A stretch of DNA of 6,858 nt from Bacillota bacterium (GCA_023441845.1 JAEZNF010000468.1:1-6858), one strand, 5' to 3'; shown: positions 1 to 5,746, counted from the first letter of the stretch. Numbers and translations: made by a program. The notes: generated by a model not told the origin, from the letters alone.

Positions 1-601
1 CAGTATGGTAGCTATGGTGATTTTGTTTAGTGCCGGAGCCAGGATAAAACATTTTGTCATACTTATCGTTCCTGCGGTTACTGCACTGGCGGTCCTTATT
101 TCAACATGGGACTATATGCAGGACAGGGTGCTGACTTTTTTAGACCCTTTTAAAGATAAGCAGGGATCCGGATGGCAGACTGTACAGTCTTTATATGCAA
201 TCGGTTCGGGGGGCTGGTTTGGAAGAGGCCTCGGAAAAAGCCTTCAGAAGTTTTTATACCTGCCCGAACCGCATAATGACTTTATTTTTGCTGTTGTAGC
301 TGAAGAATTGGGCTATATTGGTGTTATAGCCATATTACTTCTGTTTTTTATCTTTATATGGAGAGGCGTAAAGGTTTCAATGTGCGCTCCCGATGTGTTT
401 GGAAGTCTGGTGGCAATTGGTATAACATCGCTTGTTGCAATCCAGGCAATAATAAATGTGAGTGTTGTAACTTCATCAATGCCAAATACAGGTATATCGC
501 TGCCGTTTTTTAGTTATGGAGGAACATCGCTTGTATTTATGTTGTGTGAGATAGGCATACTGTTAAATATATCTAAATATGCGAAATATGAACGAATATG
601 A
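1..601 (+). CDS. ftsW: SEDS-family peptidoglycan glycosyltransferase FtsW/SpoVE, C-terminal part (5' end outside window)
   Basis: This is the 3' part of a polytopic membrane enzyme that polymerises lipid II into glycan strands, working with a class B penicillin-binding protein at the septum. The frame is open from base 2, so the start lies upstream; about 198 residues are visible of a usual 360-400. Family signatures seen are DRVLTFLDPF, the Gly-rich stretch GSGGWFGRGLGKS, then LPEPHNDFIFAVVAEELGYIG, and the late SLPFFSYGGTS motif. The Asp in PHNDFIFA (about residue 92 of the visible part) matches the conserved SEDS extracytoplasmic-loop Asp needed for polymerase activity; many relatives have T rather than N before it. 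Several hydrophobic helices surround these motifs. The gene between murD and murG is called ftsW or spoVE in different Firmicutes, and sequence alone does not separate division from sporulation use. The stop codon overlaps the murG Shine-Dalgarno, indicating a shared operon. Confidence 0.93.
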   Translation, partial: SMVAMVILFSAGARIKHFVILIVPAVTALAVLISTWDYMQDRVLTFLDPFKDKQGSGWQTVQSLYAIGSGGWFGRGLGKSLQKFLYLPEPHNDFIFAVVAEELGYIGVIAILLLFFIFIWRGVKVSMCAPDVFGSLVAIGITSLVAIQAIINVSVVTSSMPNTGISLPFFSYGGTSLVFMLCEIGILLNISKYAKYERI

Positions 602-613
602 GGTGAAAGTATT

Positions 614-1723
614 TTGAAAGTGCTTGTAGCAGGGGGAGGAACCGCAGGCCATATAAACCCGGGTATTGCCATCGCTAAATATATAAAACAAAAACAACCT
701 GATGCAGAGGTTGTTTTTGTTGGTACCCGAAAGGGCCTGGAAACAAAACTGGTTCCTAGAGAGGGCTTCCAATTGAAGCTTATCCGGGTAAGGGGATTTA
801 GAAGAAAGCTGTCTCTTGATACGTTGAAGGCGGTTAAAGAGTTATTTAGCGGGACTTTCGAAGCAAGGAAACTGATAAACGATTATAAACCCGATATAGT
901 TATAGGAACCGGAGGGTATGTATGCGGTCCGGTGCTATTTATGGCTGCAAGGAAAAAGATTCCGACTCTTATACATGAGCAAAACGCTTTTCCCGGAATT
1001 ACAAACAGGATATTATCCAGATTTGTAAATGTGGTAGCAATCAGTTTCAAGGAATCCGAAACCTATTTTAAAACGGCAAAAAAGCTTTTATTAACCGGAA
1101 ATCCTATAAGAAACGAAATGCTTGAGGCAGACAGGGGGAAGGCCAGGATAAAGCTCTTCATAGATGGACATATGCCGTTAGTGGTTATTTTCGGAGGCAG
1201 CAGGGGGGCCGAAAAAATCAATCTTGCTGTTACGGAAATGATCAGGGATCACCTTAATGAGGTGGACTGCAAAATTATTTTTGCGACCGGAGACCAGCAG
1301 TATGAAAGAATTATAGGTGAGCTTAAGGGAACTGGGAACAAATCTGTGGAAATTGTACCTTATATATATGACATGGCAAATATAATGGCCGCTGCGGATT
1401 TGGTAATTTGCAGGGCTGGTGCTATAACCATAAGTGAGCTGACTGCGTTGGGGGTTCCGTCACTAATGATACCTTCGCCGTACGTTACTGCCAATCATCA
1501 GGAGCACAATGCACGGGCATTAGAAAAGCAGGGTGCGGCAGAAATCATACTGGAAAAGGACTTAAGCGGAAAGGTTATTTATCAGAAAATGACCGAACTT
1601 ATTAAGGATGAGAGAAAACTAAAGGATATGGCCCAAAATGCCGGAAGAGTTGGGGTCAGGGATGCGGCTGAAAATATTTATAATACAGTCATCGGTCTTA
1701 TGGACAGTAAAATCAAGGGTTAA
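614..1723 (+). CDS. murG: MurG, UDP-GlcNAc:lipid I N-acetylglucosaminyltransferase
   Basis: MurG transfers GlcNAc from UDP-GlcNAc to lipid I, making lipid II on the cytoplasmic face of the membrane. The 369-residue length is normal for this GT28, GT-B fold enzyme. Visible motifs are the N-terminal Gly loop GGGTAGHINPG (7-17; the usual form is GGTGGH, so one G is A here), GTGGYVCGP (98-106), HEQNAFPG (121-128), GGSRGAEKIN (194-203), the donor-site segment CRAGAITISEL (266-276) and NHQEHNA (294-300). The start is TTG at 614, supported by the Shine-Dalgarno GAGGTG at 600-605 with an 8-nt gap and by the immediate MKVLVAGGG start typical of the family. Only 12 nt separate it from the ftsW stop, so the two are almost certainly co-transcribed. 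The gene appears intact. Confidence 0.97.
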   Translation: MKVLVAGGGTAGHINPGIAIAKYIKQKQPDAEVVFVGTRKGLETKLVPREGFQLKLIRVRGFRRKLSLDTLKAVKELFSGTFEARKLINDYKPDIVIGTGGYVCGPVLFMAARKKIPTLIHEQNAFPGITNRILSRFVNVVAISFKESETYFKTAKKLLLTGNPIRNEMLEADRGKARIKLFIDGHMPLVVIFGGSRGAEKINLAVTEMIRDHLNEVDCKIIFATGDQQYERIIGELKGTGNKSVEIVPYIYDMANIMAAADLVICRAGAITISELTALGVPSLMIPSPYVTANHQEHNARALEKQGAAEIILEKDLSGKVIYQKMTELIKDERKLKDMAQNAGRVGVRDAAENIYNTVIGLMDSKIKG

Positions 1724-1743
1724 AACTATTTAACCCTTGATTT
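1710..1743 (+). terminator. Perfect 15-bp stem-loop over the murG stop codon (possible terminator or attenuator)
   Basis: The arms 1710-1724 and 1729-1743 are perfect 15-bp inverted repeats around a 4-nt loop (ACTA). The left arm contains the murG stop codon. The 3' arm ends in GATTT but no real T-run follows (next bases CCAAGTC), so this is not a canonical Rho-independent terminator. It could be a weak terminator or an mRNA-stabilising hairpin separating murG from the separately promoted murA. The structure is certain; the function is inferred. Confidence 0.45.
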
Positions 1744-1769
1744 CCAAGTCGTTATCTTTTGTAACACTT

Positions 1770-1798
1770 TTGTAAACCCGGCATAAAATAATTATAAA
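1770..1798 (+). promoter_or_regulatory. Candidate sigma-A-type promoter for murA
   Basis: TTGTAA (1770-1775) and TATAAA (1793-1798) are separated by 17 nt and lie about 45 nt upstream of the murA start. Each hexamer has several consensus matches and the spacing is ideal. Together with the preceding stem-loop it suggests that murA had its own promoter inside the dcw cluster. This is read by eye only. Confidence 0.5.
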
Positions 1799-1826
1799 AT
1801 GTACTTTTATTTCCACCGGTGTTTAC

Positions 1827-1833
1827 GGAGGTG
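1827..1833 (+). promoter_or_regulatory. Ribosome binding site deciding the murA start
   Basis: GGAGGTG lies 9 nt before the ATG at 1843. It rules out the upstream in-frame GTG at 1819, which would add eight non-conserved residues and place the RBS inside the gene. Confidence 0.75.
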
Positions 1834-1842
1834 TTTCTATTT

Positions 1843-2214
1843 ATGAGCAAGTTGATAGTTGTCGGTGGGCAAAAACTGAAAGGCGAAATATCCATTGAGG
1901 GTGCTAAAAATGCCGTTCTGCCGATTTTAGCAGCAACGGTATTAAATGAAGGCCTTAATGTCATAAGAAACTGTCCTGACCTTAAAGATGTTGAAACCAC
2001 GCTGAAAATTCTTGATAACATAGGATGCAAGGTAACGAAGGAAAATGATGTTGTTATGATAGATTCGTCAACAATAAACAGTACCTTTATACCCGAAGAC
2101 CTTGCCTCAGAAATGAGGTCGTCAATAATTTTTATGGGACCTATTCTTGCAAAGTACGGAAAAGTTACTATAAGCTACCCGGGTGATTGTATAACCTTAT
2201 GGGCACATTGTTAA
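1843..2214 (+). pseudogene. murA: murA fragment: first ~115 residues of UDP-GlcNAc enolpyruvyltransferase, truncated at 3' end
   Basis: MurA makes UDP-GlcNAc-enolpyruvate, the first committed step of peptidoglycan synthesis. Only 123 codons are present against about 420 in the family. The N-terminus is typical: MSKLIVVGGQKLKGE, the substrate-binding IEGAKNAVLPILAA segment with the conserved Lys22-Asn23 pair, CPDLKDVETT (44-53), then MRSSIIFMGPILAKYGKV (91-108, with the conserved Arg) and SYPG (111-114). Intact enzymes continue as PGGC-x-IG-x-RPxDLH, with the catalytic Cys at about 115. Here the reading is PGDCITLWAHC and stop, and no other frame nearby restores the family pattern. The Cys at 116 may be coincidental because similarity ends within a codon or two of it. 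About 300 residues, including most of both domains, are missing, so the product should be inactive. Start, RBS and promoter are intact, which fits a recent breakage. An intact murA elsewhere would be expected. Confidence 0.88.
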
Positions 2215-2229
2215 TAAAAACAGAGATTA
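2180..2229. other. Probable rearrangement junction between murA fragment and the fusion-gene block
   Basis: MurA similarity ends at about 2180-2190, and the minus-strand gene that follows ends at 2230. Only 15 nt separate the two convergent stop codons. No transposase, terminal inverted repeat or strong hairpin is visible here. There is only a weak all-AT pairing, TAATAA with TTATTA, around 2212-2232. The exact breakpoint cannot be placed without an intact relative. An assembly join is an alternative explanation. Confidence 0.55.
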
Positions 2230-3810
2230 TTATTCAGCAATGATTGCTATTTTATTGCTTGATGATGAACCATACCCGTTTGTTAACTTAAAATAATAAG
2301 AATACTGGCCTTTTTCTTCCGCCATTATTGCTACCGTCTTGGTTTGAGGGGCTGGAGTATTGTCATTAAGCGTAAAAGAATTAATAAGTTGACCATCTTT
2401 ATAAAGACTTAACGCTGTACCATTATTTCCACCGTCCATGTGCATAGTCAATACAAAATATTCTCCGGCACTTACCCAACTTGAAGATGTAGTAATACTT
2501 ATTGCGCCAGGTTTGCCTTTTGCAGCACTTTTGGGTGTAGTCGCGATTTTGGCTGTTACGGTTGAAGAAGCATGTTTTGATGCAGGGCTAGATGCTTTGG
2601 CACCGGAGGATTCCTTGGGTTTTGTTTTAGTCTTTGCAGTATTTAAAGCAGGTGTTTTGGAAGGATCTAAAGAAGGATCAACGTTAACGGCGGGTATTAC
2701 TTTATTGGGTTCCACAACATCTGTAGGCTTTGTGATAATAGCACTATTGGCAGGACTTGGCTTAATGTCAACAGTACTGGTCGGCACAAGGGAAGCTTTA
2801 ACCGGCGTGATGTCATTAACGGCATTAAGACTATGCACGTTGTTTGAAGATGGTTTTCCAGCGTGATTAAAGGTTATAAATATGCTGAACAATGCTATTA
2901 TGGTAATAGCGGCTATCATGCTGCCTATTGTCAGAGAATACTTTAAAATTTTATTTTCAGCAAGATTAAAGTTGTGATTATCATTGAGAAAAATCTGTTT
3001 GCCAATACTCTTACTGTTGCTTTTAATTTTAATAACAGCAAATTGGCCATGAAAGTTCATTACTATTGCTTCTTTCTTATACTGTTCAAGAATGACTCCG
3101 ACATTATCGCTAAACTCTTTATCCAATGCAATATTTTTCAAATAACTCTGAAGGATTTTGAGATTGCTTTTTATTATAAGGCAAAGGGAAATAATATAAT
3201 CTTTATTTCGGTTAATAAATTTTTTCTGGAATATACTTCTGTCATACAAGTCTTCTAAAGGTAAGTTTCTTTCAGATATAAGCTTATTGAATAAAGTATC
3301 ATTTGAGGTTATAATGTTTGCAATTTTTAATGCCGTCCTCACTGAATCAATATCCTGGGGAGCTAAAAAGTAAAGGTCCCTAAGTGTTATGCCGAATTCC
3401 CACAGTCTATTAGTATAAACAGTAATTTCGTCCTTATCCTCAAACTTTCGGTAAAGGTACTCTCTGCTGGTTTCATCAGTGGCAGATTGCTTTGAATTTT
3501 CGACACTAATAACATCAAGAACCCATTCTTTTATAATATGTTCGGAGTATGTATAAAAATCATTTTCGCCTGTTGTATCAAAGTTGTCGATGGAATAGTT
3601 GAACGCAGAAAGGCCGACATTGTATTCGGTACAGCTTTCGGCAATCTCAGACTTATCCAGGATTCGAGCAATAACATTCAAGATAAAATGCTTATTTGCA
3701 CGTATAAATTCATCTCTAAGAAGCACATCGCCTTTTTTGATTTTATTCAGATATTCCAAAAAAGATTTTTTACCACAAGCTTTCTGCAGATCCTGATTAA
3801 AATTATCCAT
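2230..3810 (-). CDS. SigI-RsgI fusion protein, copy 1: sigma-I-like domain, RsgI anti-sigma domain, membrane helix, Ig-like sensor module
   Basis: This 526-residue protein joins parts that are normally separate. Residues ~15-105 resemble SigI region 2 (RDEFIRANKHFILNVIARIL, then YNVGLSAFNYSIDNFD and YSEHIIKEWVLDVI). Residues 135-226 match the SigI C-terminal domain (LWEFGITLRDLYFLAP, ALKIANIITSND, NRNKDYIISLCLIIKSNL). Residues ~235-275 resemble the RsgI N-terminal anti-sigma domain (VGVILEQYKKEAIVMNFHGQFAVIKI). A single membrane helix follows at ~291-314, then a Pro/Thr/Ser/Lys-rich linker (~315-432). The C-terminal Ig-like module (433-526; GGNNGTALSLYKDG, LNDNTPAPQ, YYFKLTNGYGSS) resembles the chitinase A N-terminal type modules of secreted glycoside hydrolases. 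The predicted topology puts sigma and RsgI-N inside and the module outside. The start at 3810 has AGGAG 7 nt upstream. The first ~280 residues lack a signal peptide. In known systems SigI and RsgI are separate proteins, and RsgI binds and silences SigI until an extracellular signal triggers proteolysis. Transcriptional activity is unproven because key basic residues look eroded. Confidence 0.82.
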   Translation of the reverse strand: MDNFNQDLQKACGKKSFLEYLNKIKKGDVLLRDEFIRANKHFILNVIARILDKSEIAESCTEYNVGLSAFNYSIDNFDTTGENDFYTYSEHIIKEWVLDVISVENSKQSATDETSREYLYRKFEDKDEITVYTNRLWEFGITLRDLYFLAPQDIDSVRTALKIANIITSNDTLFNKLISERNLPLEDLYDRSIFQKKFINRNKDYIISLCLIIKSNLKILQSYLKNIALDKEFSDNVGVILEQYKKEAIVMNFHGQFAVIKIKSNSKSIGKQIFLNDNHNFNLAENKILKYSLTIGSMIAAITIIALFSIFITFNHAGKPSSNNVHSLNAVNDITPVKASLVPTSTVDIKPSPANSAIITKPTDVVEPNKVIPAVNVDPSLDPSKTPALNTAKTKTKPKESSGAKASSPASKHASSTVTAKIATTPKSAAKGKPGAISITTSSSWVSAGEYFVLTMHMDGGNNGTALSLYKDGQLINSFTLNDNTPAPQTKTVAIMAEEKGQYSYYFKLTNGYGSSSSNKIAIIAE

Positions 3811-3845
3811 CGTATCACTCCTGTCATAGACTGAAAACCTTTAAA

Positions 3846-3858
3846 TGTTTAGTAAACA
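3846..3858. promoter_or_regulatory. 13-bp palindrome TGTTTAGTAAACA upstream of fusion copy 1 (possible operator)
   Basis: Six-base arms TGTTTA/TAAACA are symmetric about one central base, 36 nt upstream of the start codon at 3810. The size suits a small repressor or activator site, but short AT-rich palindromes also arise by chance. No clear -35/-10 pair is visible around it; TATTAT on the minus strand (~3866-3871) has no good -35 partner. Confidence 0.25.
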
Positions 3859-3876
3859 CGTTAAATAATATCTTTT

Positions 3877-3946
3877 GCGATCCCAGGTTGCATGGGCGAG
3901 CAGTGCAGTGCAGCAGCCAGCCCCAGGCCTCATATGGCCCCAAACC
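3877..3946. other. GC-rich island between the two fusion genes
   Basis: By hand count 46 of 70 bases are G or C, far above the AT-rich flanks. It contains short repeats (CAGTG twice, then CAGCAG) and self-complementary pieces (GGCC-TCATAT-GGCC at about 3926-3939, GGGC and GCCC further apart). It ends only 2 nt from the stop codon of copy 2 and fills much of the 138-nt spacer. It might form an RNA structure ending or attenuating the copy 2 transcript, or be a remnant of inserted DNA. No T-run typical of a terminator follows on the minus strand. Confidence 0.4.
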
Positions 3947-3948
3947 TT

Positions 3949-5520
3949 TTATTTGGATACAACGTTAACCCATATGGTGGAACTTCTTACTGTTCCAAAT
4001 TCATTGACCAGTTCCCATCTGTATTTATACATGCCTTCATATTTTGCAACTATTTGATAAGATGAACTTTGAGCATTTGGAGTATTATCTGTAAGCTGTT
4101 TAACTGAAAGCAGATCATCATTTTCATATAAAATCAAGCTTGTGGCATTATTTCCTCCATTCATATCCATAGAAATTCTATATTTTTCTCCAACTCTGAC
4201 AACATACAGGTCGGAGTTTATGACAGGTACACCCGGTACACCGCTGGCTTTATGAATTTTGGGAGCCTGGGTGTTTTTCGCTTTATTGCTGGTTGGAACA
4301 GGCGTTGGCCTGATGCGCGTCGGCTTCGGTTTTGCTGTGGCCTTCATGGTTGGCCTATCTTCAACATTTGTTTTCTGCGTAACAGTAGGACTTGGTGCTT
4401 CGGTAGCAGCCTCAGGTGTAGGTACTTCGGTAGCAACTTCAGGTGTAGGTACTTTGGAATCAACATCATTTACTGCTTCTGTGGCTATAGGTTCCGTAGG
4501 GGTTGTATTAAGAGGAGTATAAGCAGCCCGCGGACTACTCTCAGATACAACTGTTACGGTGCCCTGATCAGAAAAATACAAAAATGTAAATAAAAAAACA
4601 ATGAAAAGAACCAATACTGCTGCTGCTAATATATATATACGGTTTGAACCGATTTTCCCTGGTGATGCCGATTTGATATTAAGGTTATCCAGTTTAATCT
4701 GTTTACCTATTACCATATCATTGAAAGATCTGATTTTGGTAATTACAAACCTACCCTGAAAAGTAATGAGGATGGCCTGGTTTTTATAAATCTCAAGAAC
4801 GAGACCTATATTCTCTGCAAATCCTTTTCCGTTTTCAACATTTTTAAAATAACTGTGTATAATCTTGAGATCCTCTTTAATAATAACACACAAAACAAGT
4901 ATGTATTTTTTATATTTCTCGATATATTTTTTTTGTGCTTTTGTGTTATCATCCAAATCCTCATAGGGTATATCTTTTTTTGCAAAGAGCTTTTTATAGG
5001 TCTTGTCGTTTTCGGCCAAAGTCTTTGCAATTTTTAATGCTGACTGGACCGAACTATCATCGGTCGGGCATTCAAGAACAAGATCCTGGAGAACTATATC
5101 AAGCTCCCAAAGTTTGTTTTTGAATGTGGAGAGTTTTTCCTTGTCCTCGGTGCTATAATACAGATAGCTTTTTTCATCGGCAGCAAAATCTGCAGACGGT
5201 TCATTGCTCTGTTTATTTCTTAAATAGCTTATTATATATTCCTTTATAACTTTCTCTACGTATGACAAAAAAATGCCTTTACTGTTTATATCGTAGCTGT
5301 CCAATGCAGAATTAAAGGCAGAAATACCAATCTCAAACTCTATGCTGTTTTTGGTGATTGTTGACTTACCGAGAGTATCGCAAACAATTTTTAATATAGT
5401 GCTTTTATTTTCCTCAATAAAGTTTTCTCTTTCTAAATAATCACCATTTCTTATTTTGGTTAAAATGTCTGTTATATTCTCATTACGGTATTTTTTCTTA
5501 CGTCCTTTAAAAATGCCCAT
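3949..5520 (-). CDS. SigI-RsgI fusion protein, copy 2 (paralogue of the downstream gene)
   Basis: This 523-residue protein has the same architecture as copy 1. A SigI region 2-like part spans ~15-105 (ERENFIEENKSTILKIV, FEIGISAFNSALDSYD, EKVIKEYIISYLRNKQ). The SigI C-terminal domain is at 136-227 (LWELDIVLQDLVLECP, ALKIAKTLAENDKTYKKL, KYILVLCVIIKEDLKI). An RsgI-N-like domain follows at ~237-277 (IGLVLEIYKNQAILITFQGRF), a membrane helix at ~296-316, a Thr/Pro-rich linker (~318-427) with a tandem VPTPE-type repeat, and an Ig-like module at ~428-523 (GVPGVPVINSD, GGNNATSLILYEND, LTDNTPNAQ, YRWELVNEFGT). By hand alignment the SigI C-terminal domains of the two copies share 44 of 92 positions, so the duplication is old. 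The frame stays open 35 codons upstream, but MGIFKGRKKK at 5520 is chosen because AGGGTGG precedes it by 8 nt, and because the extra segment would be a spurious hydrophobic leader. It is probably transcribed from the promoter at 5582-5610 and may read through to copy 1. Confidence 0.82.
   Translation of the reverse strand: MGIFKGRKKKYRNENITDILTKIRNGDYLERENFIEENKSTILKIVCDTLGKSTITKNSIEFEIGISAFNSALDSYDINSKGIFLSYVEKVIKEYIISYLRNKQSNEPSADFAADEKSYLYYSTEDKEKLSTFKNKLWELDIVLQDLVLECPTDDSSVQSALKIAKTLAENDKTYKKLFAKKDIPYEDLDDNTKAQKKYIEKYKKYILVLCVIIKEDLKIIHSYFKNVENGKGFAENIGLVLEIYKNQAILITFQGRFVITKIRSFNDMVIGKQIKLDNLNIKSASPGKIGSNRIYILAAAVLVLFIVFLFTFLYFSDQGTVTVVSESSPRAAYTPLNTTPTEPIATEAVNDVDSKVPTPEVATEVPTPEAATEAPSPTVTQKTNVEDRPTMKATAKPKPTRIRPTPVPTSNKAKNTQAPKIHKASGVPGVPVINSDLYVVRVGEKYRISMDMNGGNNATSLILYENDDLLSVKQLTDNTPNAQSSSYQIVAKYEGMYKYRWELVNEFGTVRSSTIWVNVVSK
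4394..4456 (-). repeat. 27-bp tandem repeat in the linker of fusion copy 2
   Basis: Two near-identical 27-bp units (4394-4420 and 4421-4447) plus the start of a third encode the nine-residue repeat VPTPE(V/A)ATE in the extracellular linker. The period is a multiple of three, so unit gain or loss would change linker length without a frameshift. Confidence 0.8.
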
Positions 5521-5528
5521 GATATACA

Positions 5529-5536
5529 CCACCCTC
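5529..5536 (-). promoter_or_regulatory. Ribosome binding site deciding the start of fusion copy 2
   Basis: On the minus strand GAGGGTGG ends 8 nt before the ATG at 5520. No comparable site precedes the other in-frame ATGs at 5541 and 5625. Confidence 0.6.
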
Positions 5537-5581
5537 AGCATGTAAAGTTTTAGCTGTAAAAATTTGAAGAGATACACTATG

Positions 5582-5610
5582 ATTATATATGTAAACAGAA
5601 AAATCTGCAA
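5582..5610 (-). promoter_or_regulatory. Candidate sigma-A-type promoter for fusion copy 2
   Basis: On the minus strand TTGCAG (5610-5605) is followed after exactly 17 nt by a perfect TATAAT (5587-5582). The expected transcript start is about 5575, giving a leader of roughly 55 nt. The -35 is weak (3 of 6), the -10 perfect. This suggests housekeeping transcription rather than strict self-activation. Confidence 0.55.
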
Positions 5611-5668
5611 GTTTCGATAGGACAAAAAACGAATTTTTAATGAAATAAATTATGTAATGGTAGATTGG

Positions 5669-5699
5669 AGCGATGAAGTAATGTGAAAACCTCATCGCT
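5669..5699. repeat. 8-bp inverted repeat AGCGATGA / TCATCGCT with 15-nt loop
   Basis: The arms at 5669-5676 and 5692-5699 are perfect. The stem is GC-containing but short and no T-run follows on either strand, so it is not a clear terminator. It lies upstream of the promoter of fusion copy 2 and could be a protein-binding site or chance. Confidence 0.3.
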
Positions 5700-5707
5700 A
5701 TTGCCAA

Positions 5708-5746
5708 AGTGTGTCTGAAATATGACGGTATAGTGTGTCTTAAATA
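5708..5746. repeat. Pair of 15-bp direct repeats AGTGTGTCT(G/T)AAATA
   Basis: The copies at 5708-5722 and 5732-5746 differ at one base and are 24 bp apart, start to start. They lie about 100 bp upstream of the promoter of fusion copy 2. Possible readings are binding sites for a regulator or a fragment of a mobile-element end; neither can be shown here. Confidence 0.5.

Noticed and set aside
1819..1842. Upstream in-frame GTG start for murA
   Set aside because: The Shine-Dalgarno lies inside this extension, and MurA proteins begin at the MxKLIVxGG segment.
2438..2866. Plus-strand open frame rich in Val/Ala/Gly, membrane-protein-like
   Set aside because: It is the antisense of the Pro/Thr/Ser linker of fusion copy 1; the complement of such codons yields hydrophobic residues. 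There is no RBS and no family.
4259..4593. Plus-strand open frames opposite the linker of fusion copy 2
   Set aside because: These are antisense shadows of the repetitive linker; the apparent protein repeats only mirror the 27-bp DNA repeat.
5521..5625. 35-residue hydrophobic N-terminal extension of fusion copy 2, which might look like a signal peptide or extra membrane helix
   Set aside because: It has no RBS at its ATG, overlaps the promoter and leader, has no counterpart in copy 1, and would put the sigma domain on the wrong side of the membrane. The ATG at 5520 with its RBS is preferred.
5615..5640. SigI-type promoter (CGAA -10 with an A-tract) driving fusion copy 2, implying self-activation
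   Set aside because: A CGAA occurs on the minus strand near 5626 with an A-tract upstream, but the motif is too short and the -35 too vague to separate from AT-rich background; the TATAAT promoter is a better match.
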